This document shows positions 1-5,655 of a stretch of DNA of 5,655 bases, piece after piece. The notes under the pieces were generated by a model, which had not been told where the DNA came from, searched no databases, and saw only the letters and a program-made list of their open reading frames with translations. The DNA comes from Actinomycetota bacterium (GTDB lineage Bacteria; Actinomycetota; Humimicrobiia; Humimicrobiales; Humimicrobiaceae): assembly GCA_023475715.1 (NCBI GenBank), contig JAMCVO010000352.1, forward strand, positions 1 to 5,655, given 5' to 3'. Every line of letters starts with the position of its first letter. The first letter of the stretch is position 1. Both the position numbers and the translations under genes were made by a program.

Positions 1-506
1 CTGAAAAAGAAATAAGTATAGAAGTAAAACTTTTAAATGTTAATAACGAAGGTTTTTTAGGGATAAGCCCGCAACTGGTGAAAGTAAAAATGGGCTTTGG
101 TCAAATATTGCGTGAAAGTTTTAAAATGACCTGGGATGTAAGTGCTTCCTATTTTAAATTATTTGGAATGTTATTTACCGGTAAGATTCCATTTTCAGAA
201 GCAAGGCCTGTATCACCGATAGGAGTAATCAGCATATTCCAGCAATCTGCCTCTATGGGATTTCAAAATTTTATACTTTTTGTGGCTCTTGTTTCATTGC
301 TCCTAGCATATGGAAATTTTTTACCAATTCTTCCTGTTGATGGTGGACATCTGGTAATTTTAATTATAGAGGCAATTAAAAGAAAACCTGTTTCAAAGAA
401 AGCTATGCAAATCTATAGTACGGCAGGAATTATACTGGTAGTGTCACTACTGTTAATCGGGCTGGTATTTGATATAATAAGCCCATTTAAGCTGCCTAAA
501 ATGTAA
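1..506 (+). CDS. rseP: RseP/Rip1-like intramembrane zinc metalloprotease (M50), 3' part only
   Basis: This is the C-terminal part of a site-2-type protease that cuts membrane-embedded substrates such as anti-sigma factors. The frame is open from base 3 to the TAA at 504-506, giving 167 visible residues; the real start lies upstream. A GTG at base 78 is internal, because the preceding codons read GFLGISPQ, a typical end of the family's PDZ domain. The loop NFLPILPVDGGH carries the Asp zinc ligand (codon 339-341). It follows one hydrophobic segment (about bases 267-330) and precedes another (about 414-480), as in the family. The HExxH helix and most of the PDZ domain are outside the window. RPVSPIG and LPILPVDGGH resemble actinobacterial Rip1 more than Firmicutes RasP. 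The family is certain from these motifs. The symbol is generic (rip1 or rasP would also fit), and the substrate cannot be told from the sequence. Confidence 0.93.
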   Translation, partial: EKEISIEVKLLNVNNEGFLGISPQLVKVKMGFGQILRESFKMTWDVSASYFKLFGMLFTGKIPFSEARPVSPIGVISIFQQSASMGFQNFILFVALVSLLLAYGNFLPILPVDGGHLVILIIEAIKRKPVSKKAMQIYSTAGIILVVSLLLIGLVFDIISPFKLPKM

Positions 507-511
507 CCATA

Positions 512-1594
512 ATGATTATTCAAAGAAAAAAGACAAGAGAAATAAGAGTCGGCGCCTTAAAAATAGGCGGAGATAATCCAATATTTGTTCAGTCAATGCT
601 TAAAAATAAGCTGGCAGGCAATGATGCTGCAAAAAGCGAAATAATAGAATTGATGGATAACGGATGCGAGATAATAAGACTTGCAATCCCGGATAAAGAT
701 GCTGTTTATTACTTGCATAATCTGATTAAAAATAAAATTTTCAAAGTGCCCGTTGTAGCAGACATTCAATTTGATTATAAGCTTGCCCTTGAATGTGCAG
801 ATGCCGGAGTAGATTGTATAAGAGTAAACCCCGGAAATATAGGAACCCCGGAAATGCTTGAAAAAGTTGTCAAGAAAGTTAAAGAAAAAGATATAGCTAT
901 TAGGATAGGAATAAATTCGGGTTCCATTGAAAAAAAAATTCTTAAAAAAAATAAAGGAGATATAGTAAATTCAATTGTAGAAAGCACTCTGGAAAATGTA
1001 AGGTTTATGGAAAATTTAAAATTTTATAACTTTAAAATTTCAGCAAAAGCTTCTTCGGTCATGGAAACTATAACTATCTATGAAATAATTTCAGATAAAA
1101 TTGATTACCCTCTCCACCTTGGCGTAACTGAGGCTGGGCCTTTATTTACAGGCAGCATCAAATCTTCAGTTGGTCTCGGTATTCTGCTTGCAAAAGGTAT
1201 AGGTGATACAATAAGGGTTTCATTGACAGATAGATCTGTTTCTGAAGTAAAAGCAGCGTACACAATATTAAAAAGTCTTAATTTAAGAAAATTTGGAGTA
1301 AATTTGACATCTTGTCCAACATGCGGAAGAACAAGGGTAAATTTAAAAAATTTTGTTGAAAAGGTCGAAATTTCTACAGCAAATATCAAAGAAAATATTA
1401 AAATTGCCGTTATGGGATGTATCGTAAATGGCCCGGGAGAAGCAAAAGATGCTGACATAGGTATCGCATTTGGAAAAGAACAAGCTGCAATATTTGTAAA
1501 GGGTAAAATTCTAAAAAGAGTAAATAAAGAAAAAGCATTAGACATTTTTATTGAAGAAATATTGACATCAGGCATGCTGCAGGGAGACCGCTAA
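512..1594 (+). CDS. ispG: 4-hydroxy-3-methylbut-2-en-1-yl diphosphate synthase (IspG/GcpE)
   Basis: IspG is the cytosolic [4Fe-4S] enzyme that reductively opens methylerythritol cyclodiphosphate to HMBPP, the penultimate step of the MEP isoprenoid pathway. The 360-residue length matches the two-domain bacterial form. The N-terminal TIM barrel shows VADIQFDY (82-89), NPGNIG (106-111), RIGIN (131-135), LHLGVTEAG (201-209) and GIGDTIRVSLT (229-239). The C-terminal cluster domain has SCPTCGR (Cys268, Cys271) and MGCIVNGPGEA (Cys303, Glu310), the expected three Cys plus one Glu ligands. Several usually conserved barrel positions differ: QSML for QSMT, DIQF for DIHF, and ASSV for ASDV. The ATG at 512 is the only plausible start, because the same frame has a TAA at 497-499 and no other start codon in between. 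No Shine-Dalgarno sequence is visible. The 5-base gap after the protease gene suggests translational coupling. The first gene's product works in the membrane and has no direct link to this reaction. Confidence 0.97.
   Translation: MIIQRKKTREIRVGALKIGGDNPIFVQSMLKNKLAGNDAAKSEIIELMDNGCEIIRLAIPDKDAVYYLHNLIKNKIFKVPVVADIQFDYKLALECADAGVDCIRVNPGNIGTPEMLEKVVKKVKEKDIAIRIGINSGSIEKKILKKNKGDIVNSIVESTLENVRFMENLKFYNFKISAKASSVMETITIYEIISDKIDYPLHLGVTEAGPLFTGSIKSSVGLGILLAKGIGDTIRVSLTDRSVSEVKAAYTILKSLNLRKFGVNLTSCPTCGRTRVNLKNFVEKVEISTANIKENIKIAVMGCIVNGPGEAKDADIGIAFGKEQAAIFVKGKILKRVNKEKALDIFIEEILTSGMLQGDR
1581..1586 (+). promoter_or_regulatory. Shine-Dalgarno sequence of proS
   Basis: AGGGAG lies inside the last codons of ispG, 7 bases before the ATG at 1594. 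It is the only strong ribosome binding site in the window. It fixes the proS start, which shares its A with the last base of the ispG stop codon (TAATG). This arrangement favours coupled translation of the two genes. Confidence 0.8.
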
Positions 1595-3309
1595 TGAGAT
1601 ATTCAGAATTTTTTATAAATACTTTAAAAGAAGAGCCTAGTGATTCTGAAATTGAAAGTTATTCATTATGCTTAAGATCCGGATTGATAAGAAAAATAGC
1701 TTCTGGCATATATGCATTTATGCCTTTAGGATTTAGAATTCTTAAAAAAATAGAAAATATTGTAAGGCAGGAAATGAACAGGGCAGGAGCCATAGAAATG
1801 CTGATGCCTGCAATGCAACCTGCAGATTTATGGATAAAATCAGAAAGATGGTTTGAGTATGGACCTGAAATGTTCAGGCTGAAGGATAGGAGTGAAAGAT
1901 ATTTTTGTCTTGGTCCAACGCACGAAGAATTAATAACTTATCTTGCTTTTCTGGATATCAAATCTTATAAAGAACTCCCGGTGAACCTTTATCAGATTCA
2001 GGTAAAATTCAGAGATGAGATAAGACCAAGGTACGGTATCCTGAGAGCAAGGGAATTTATTATGAAAGATGCTTATAGTTTTTCTGCAAACGAAGAGGAC
2101 TTGGATACAATATATAATAAAATGTACGAATGTTACTCAAGGATATTAGACAGACTGAATTTAAAATATTTTGCCGTTGAAGCTGATAGCGGACTTATAG
2201 GGGGCAGATACTCTCATGAATTTATTATCCTGTCCAATAATGGTGAAGACAGGCTCGTCTATTGTCCTTCCTGTGGTTTTTCAGCTAATTATGAGATGGC
2301 AGGATTTGCCAGATCTGATGAGAAAAGCCAGAGCAGTTCAGAAGAAATAAAGTTGTCTGAAGTTCATACTCCGGGGACAACTAATATAAAATCACTTTCT
2401 GAATTTTTAAAAGTGCCTGCGGAGTCTATAATAAAAACTATGCTTCTTAAAGACAGTCAAGGCACAATAATTGCGGTCCTTTTAAGAGGAGACAAAGAAT
2501 TAAACCTCACTAAATGTGAAAAACTTACAGGCAAAAAACTGGAACTATTATCTGAAAGCGGCTCCGCTGATAACTTCAATATTGGATTTCTGGGGCCTGT
2601 TAATTTAGACACTTCAATTGACGTTTTTGCCGATTATTCAATTAAAGGAAAGAAAAACCTCATCGCCGGTGCAAACAGACAAGATTATCATCTCACCGGC
2701 GTGAATTATCCCAGGGATTTTAAGGTTTTTCAATGGGGGGATTTTACATTTCCCGCAATTGGAGATTTGTGTATAAATTGTAAAAATGAGCTAAATTTTG
2801 AAAAGGGTATAGAAATAGGCCATATATTTAAACTCGGAACAAAATACAGTGAAAAAATGGATGCAATGTTTCTTGATAAAGATGGCAAATTAAAGCCTTT
2901 TATAATGGGCTGTTATGGCATTGGCGTAAGCAGGATAATGGCGGCGGTTGTTGAACAGCTTTTTGATGAGAGAGGAATAATATGGCCAATTTCGATTGCT
3001 CCCTTTCTGGTTAATCTGATAGCAATAAATATGGAGGATGAATCAATTTTTAAAGCATCCGAGGATATTTATTCTACAATGTTAAATAATAAAATAGATG
3101 TTTTGTATGACGAAAGAAATGTAAGAGCAGGAATAAAGTTTAAAGATTCTGACCTTATAGGTATCCCGTTAAAAGTAATAGTTGGAAAAAATTATATCGA
3201 AAACAAAAAGCTGGAAATTGAAATAAGAAAAGACCGTTCGAAATTAAATTTATCTCTTGAAGAAACACTTCAGTTCATAAAAGACTATAAAATAAAAAAT
3301 ATATTTTAA
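1594..3309 (+). CDS. proS: Prolyl-tRNA synthetase, bacterial type with INS editing domain
   Basis: This cytosolic class II aminoacyl-tRNA synthetase attaches proline to tRNA-Pro, and in this form also hydrolyses mischarged Ala-tRNA-Pro. The 571-residue length is standard for the bacterial type. Motif 1 lies at about 38-80 (from GIYAFMPLG). The substrate loop LGPTHEE is at 106-112. Motif 2 is at about 133-163, with FRDEIRPR and REFIMKDAYSF. Motif 3 is GCYGIGVSR (439-447) with its Arg447. Between motifs 2 and 3 sits the editing insertion, about 230-400. It contains IIKTMLLKD with Lys281 at the position of the editing lysine, GFLGPV (331-336) and GANRQDYHLTGV (359-370) with His366. CPSC (224-227) and CINC (393-396) flank the insertion. 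The anticodon-binding domain runs from about 468 to 565 and includes DLIGIPLKVIVG. The ATG is set by AGGGAG 7 bases upstream and overlaps the ispG stop by one base. No key catalytic residue appears to be missing. Confidence 0.98.
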   Translation: MRYSEFFINTLKEEPSDSEIESYSLCLRSGLIRKIASGIYAFMPLGFRILKKIENIVRQEMNRAGAIEMLMPAMQPADLWIKSERWFEYGPEMFRLKDRSERYFCLGPTHEELITYLAFLDIKSYKELPVNLYQIQVKFRDEIRPRYGILRAREFIMKDAYSFSANEEDLDTIYNKMYECYSRILDRLNLKYFAVEADSGLIGGRYSHEFIILSNNGEDRLVYCPSCGFSANYEMAGFARSDEKSQSSSEEIKLSEVHTPGTTNIKSLSEFLKVPAESIIKTMLLKDSQGTIIAVLLRGDKELNLTKCEKLTGKKLELLSESGSADNFNIGFLGPVNLDTSIDVFADYSIKGKKNLIAGANRQDYHLTGVNYPRDFKVFQWGDFTFPAIGDLCINCKNELNFEKGIEIGHIFKLGTKYSEKMDAMFLDKDGKLKPFIMGCYGIGVSRIMAAVVEQLFDERGIIWPISIAPFLVNLIAINMEDESIFKASEDIYSTMLNNKIDVLYDERNVRAGIKFKDSDLIGIPLKVIVGKNYIENKKLEIEIRKDRSKLNLSLEETLQFIKDYKIKNIF

Positions 3310-3352
3310 TTTTTATCTTCAATTAATATCAACTCCTATAAATGCCAAATAA

Positions 3353-5542
3353 ATGGATGAGAGTAAATCAACAAAGTTAAAAGGCACTGTAGAAAGAATA
3401 GTTTATAGAAATCCTGATAATGATTATATAATTGCCAGATTTAAATCAGAAGAATCACAAGAAATGATTACAATTGTCGGGCAATCCATTGATACCCAAC
3501 CTGGTGAAAGACTTGAAGTAAGGGGTAGGTGGGTTTTCAATAAAAAATATGGGAACCAATTTGAAATTGAGACCATTGAGGTATTGATTCCTGCAACGGA
3601 AGAAGGAATTGAAAAATACCTTGGTTCAGGATTGATAAAAGGGATAGGTCCGGCAATGGCAAAAAAAATAGTATCAAAATTCAAGTCGGATACCTTAAAA
3701 ATACTTGACGAAAGCCCTGGGAAGTTATCAAAAATAGAAGGCTTTGGATCAAAAAGGATAGAATTAATTAAAAACGAATGGCAAAAGCAAAAGGACATAA
3801 GAAATGTAATGATTTTCATGCAGTCTTATGGAATAAGCAATAATTGCTCAGCAAGAATCTATAGTATTTACGGAAAAGAAGCTATTAGTGTCATAAGGTC
3901 CAATCCTTACAAATTGATCGAAGATGTTTTAGGTATAGGTTTTAAGACTGCAGATAAAATTTCATTTAATCTCGGAATAGAAAGAGATTCAATATTCAGA
4001 ATCAAATCCGGAATTTTATACCTTTTAAATGAAATTACTGATGCAGGAAATTGTTATTATCCGTCAGATGAATTAATAAACATTGCAGCAAACTTGCTTG
4101 AAGTTGAAATATTGCAGATTGAAAAAGGCTTAAGTATTCTGGAAGCTGAAAAAAAAATAGAAATAATTGATAAGAATACAGTCAAAAGAGTTTATTTAAA
4201 AAATATTTACGAAGATGAAAAATATGTATGTGAAAAACTTAAACAATTAAAAGACTTTAAAAGAAAAAATGAAACTGAAATTTTAAAGCTAAGTGAAAGC
4301 GAACTTGCAGATGAAATTGAAAGAATTTCATTAGAAAATGGGCTAGAGTTAGATGAAATTCAAACCGATGCAATAAAAAAATCAATAACTGAAAAAATAC
4401 TGATAATTACAGGTAGCCCCGGTACGGGTAAAAGTACGATTCTAAACATAGTAATAAAATTTTTCCAGCAACAAAATAAGAAAGTTCTTGCTGCTGCGCC
4501 AACAGGAAGAGCTTCTAAAAGACTTAGCCAAACAACATCCATCGAAGCAAAAACAATTCACAGGCTTTTAAAATACCAGCCGAAAATTAATAAATTTTTC
4601 AAAAATGAACAGGATCAACTCGATGCAGATCTGGTAATAATTGACGAAGCTTCAATGCTCGATATAAGGCTTTCTCAAAATTTTTTAAAGGCAATAAAAA
4701 ATGAAACAAATCTTATACTTGTAGGAGATATAGATCAGCTCCCGGCGGTAGGTCCCGGTAATGTTCTCAGTGATATTATAAATTCTAATATTTTTGCTGT
4801 AGTGCGCCTGCAAAGAATCTACAGGCAGGAAGGAAAGAGCCAGATAATATTTAATGCTCACAGGATAAGGGATGGCATATTTCCAGTTTTAAAAAAATCT
4901 GAATATGGGGATTTTTATTTTATTGAAAAAATTGAACCGGAGCAGGTTGTTAATCTGATTTTAGATTTGATTACTCAAAAATTACCAAATAAATTTAATT
5001 ACAATCCATTGCACGATATCCAGATCCTTGTACCAACCAACAAGGGTATAGTCGGAGTAAATAATTTGAATATTAAAATACAGGAAACAATAAACAAAAA
5101 TAAAGTAAATATCTTTAAAGGCTCGACTGAATACAAAGTTAACGATAAGGTTATACAGCTAAAAAATAACTATGAAAAAGATGTTTATAATGGTGATATT
5201 GGTTTTATAAAAAACATAAATTTTGATCTGAAAGAGATTTGTATTGATTTTGACGGAAAACTTGTAATGTATGATTTTTATGATTTAGATGAGATCAGCC
5301 TTTCTTATGCAATTTCAGTCCATAAAGCCCAGGGTTCGGAATTTAAATGTGTTATAATTCCAATTCTGACTTCACACTATATGCTTCTGCAAAGAAACCT
5401 GTTATATACTGCAATTACAAGAGCAAAAGAAGTTGTTATATTAATTGGAAGCAAAAAAGCAATTGGTATGGCAGTAAATAAAAATATTGTTGAAAAAAGA
5501 TATACCGGCCTTCAAGAACTACTTCAATCTGCAATAAAATAA
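3353..5542 (+). CDS. recD2: RecD2-type ATP-dependent 5'-3' DNA helicase (SF1B)
   Basis: RecD2 proteins unwind DNA 5' to 3' without RecB or RecC and act in repair and replication-fork maintenance. The 729-residue length matches the family (about 715 to 800). An N-terminal OB-like part starts LKGTVERIVYRN (9-20). Helix-hairpin-helix elements follow at about 92-111 (LIKGIGPAMAKKI), 128-143 (IEGFGSKRIE) and 193-204 (LGIGFKTADKIS). The motor core has Q337 of the Q motif, Walker A GSPGTGKST (354-362), motif Ia APTGRASKRL (382-391), Walker B VIIDEASML (428-436), motif III VGDIDQLPAVGPG (457-469), motif IV RLQRIYRQ (485-492), motif V SYAISVHKAQGSEF (651-664) and motif VI YTAITRAK (685-692) with the arginine finger Arg690. 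All look intact. The ATG directly follows an in-frame TAA (3350-3352), so the start cannot lie further upstream. No Shine-Dalgarno sequence is visible. The gap after proS is 43 bases with no terminator, so read-through from the upstream genes is likely. Confidence 0.96.
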   Translation: MDESKSTKLKGTVERIVYRNPDNDYIIARFKSEESQEMITIVGQSIDTQPGERLEVRGRWVFNKKYGNQFEIETIEVLIPATEEGIEKYLGSGLIKGIGPAMAKKIVSKFKSDTLKILDESPGKLSKIEGFGSKRIELIKNEWQKQKDIRNVMIFMQSYGISNNCSARIYSIYGKEAISVIRSNPYKLIEDVLGIGFKTADKISFNLGIERDSIFRIKSGILYLLNEITDAGNCYYPSDELINIAANLLEVEILQIEKGLSILEAEKKIEIIDKNTVKRVYLKNIYEDEKYVCEKLKQLKDFKRKNETEILKLSESELADEIERISLENGLELDEIQTDAIKKSITEKILIITGSPGTGKSTILNIVIKFFQQQNKKVLAAAPTGRASKRLSQTTSIEAKTIHRLLKYQPKINKFFKNEQDQLDADLVIIDEASMLDIRLSQNFLKAIKNETNLILVGDIDQLPAVGPGNVLSDIINSNIFAVVRLQRIYRQEGKSQIIFNAHRIRDGIFPVLKKSEYGDFYFIEKIEPEQVVNLILDLITQKLPNKFNYNPLHDIQILVPTNKGIVGVNNLNIKIQETINKNKVNIFKGSTEYKVNDKVIQLKNNYEKDVYNGDIGFIKNINFDLKEICIDFDGKLVMYDFYDLDEISLSYAISVHKAQGSEFKCVIIPILTSHYMLLQRNLLYTAITRAKEVVILIGSKKAIGMAVNKNIVEKRYTGLQELLQSAIK

Positions 5543-5561
5543 ATAATGAATTAAAATTATG

Positions 5562-5590
5562 TTGACTTAAAAAGCTATGGAATATAAAAT
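5562..5590 (+). promoter_or_regulatory. Predicted sigma-70-type promoter for a gene right of the window
   Basis: TTGACT (5562-5567) and TAAAAT (5585-5590) each match the housekeeping -35 and -10 consensus at five of six bases and are separated by the ideal 17 bases. The site begins 20 bases after the recD2 stop and would start transcripts near 5597. No open frame of useful length follows before the window ends: an ATG at 5618 runs only nine codons. Its target is therefore a gene or RNA to the right. The whole stretch is very AT-rich, which raises the chance of a fortuitous -10, but the -35 and the spacing are good. Confidence 0.45.
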
Positions 5591-5655
5591 TATAATTAAT
5601 ATTTTTTTGCTTGATTTATGTATTTATTTGTACTTTTTATAAATTAATTAGCAAA

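Noticed and set aside
78..506. GTG at 78 as the true start of the protease gene
   Set aside because: The frame is open back to base 3, and the upstream codons encode the expected PDZ-domain end, so the gene simply enters from the left.
553..569. CGCCT / AGGCG hairpin with a 7-base loop early in ispG
   Set aside because: Five base pairs inside coding sequence is within chance, and there is no T-run or other regulatory context.
775..987. Open frame of 70 codons on the - strand inside ispG
   Set aside because: It is an antisense shadow of the IspG barrel; its hydrophobic look comes from reading Lys/Glu-rich codons backwards.
1105..1575. Open frame of 156 codons on the - strand inside ispG
   Set aside because: It is fully antisense to the well-conserved C-terminal half of IspG, has no ribosome binding site, and its protein shows no recognisable domain.
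3257..3305. Possible recD2 promoter in the 3' end of proS (TTGAAG with TATAAA or TATATT)
   Set aside because: The spacings are 23 bases or more, and such AT-rich hexamers are common here.
3424..3819. Open frame of 131 codons on the - strand inside recD2
   Set aside because: It is antisense to the conserved N-terminal and helix-hairpin-helix region of RecD2, with no independent coding signal.
4360..4542. Open frame of 60 codons on the - strand across the RecD2 Walker A region
   Set aside because: It is a shadow of the Walker A and motif Ia codons.
5581..5608. AATAT / ATATT inverted repeat followed by seven T, possible terminator of recD2
   Set aside because: The stem is only A-T pairs and very short, the inner part has no proper loop, and it overlaps the promoter -10. 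In this AT-rich stretch it is not convincing.

Overview
The window is about one-third G+C and carries four closely packed genes, all on the + strand and all ending in TAA. They are the 3' part of an intramembrane zinc metalloprotease (RseP/Rip1-type site-2 protease), ispG (gcpE), proS of the bacterial type with an inserted editing domain, and a RecD2-type SF1 DNA helicase. Codon use suits an AT-rich bacterium, with many ATA, AGA and AAA codons. The 113 bases after the helicase hold no gene but contain a good match to a housekeeping promoter.

Organism: the order protease, ispG, proS (usually with dxr just upstream) is known in both actinobacteria and clostridia. The protease has an RPVSPIG segment and an LPILPVDGGH zinc-ligand loop. 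These resemble actinobacterial Rip1 (RPMSVVG and LPLLPFDGGH) more than the Firmicutes RasP form (LPIPALDGGR). An AT-rich, deep-branching actinobacterial relative is therefore a reasonable guess, but it rests on memory of family motifs and is not a firm assignment.

Layout: the protease fragment fills bases 1-506. ispG follows after 5 bases (512-1594), and proS overlaps the ispG stop by one base (1594-3309). recD2 follows after a 43-base gap (3353-5542). No terminator-like hairpin separates any of these genes, so co-transcription is likely. Only proS has a clear Shine-Dalgarno sequence.

The genes belong to different pathways: membrane proteolysis, the [4Fe-4S] step of the MEP isoprenoid pathway, tRNA-Pro charging with editing, and DNA unwinding for repair or replication. 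The first three are a recurrent housekeeping neighbourhood. I found no mobile element, CRISPR array, RNA gene or novel multi-gene system. The points worth a second look are smaller: substitutions at usually conserved IspG positions, a 12-base direct repeat in ispG, a GC-rich inverted repeat in proS, unusual translation starts, and the promoter at the right end.
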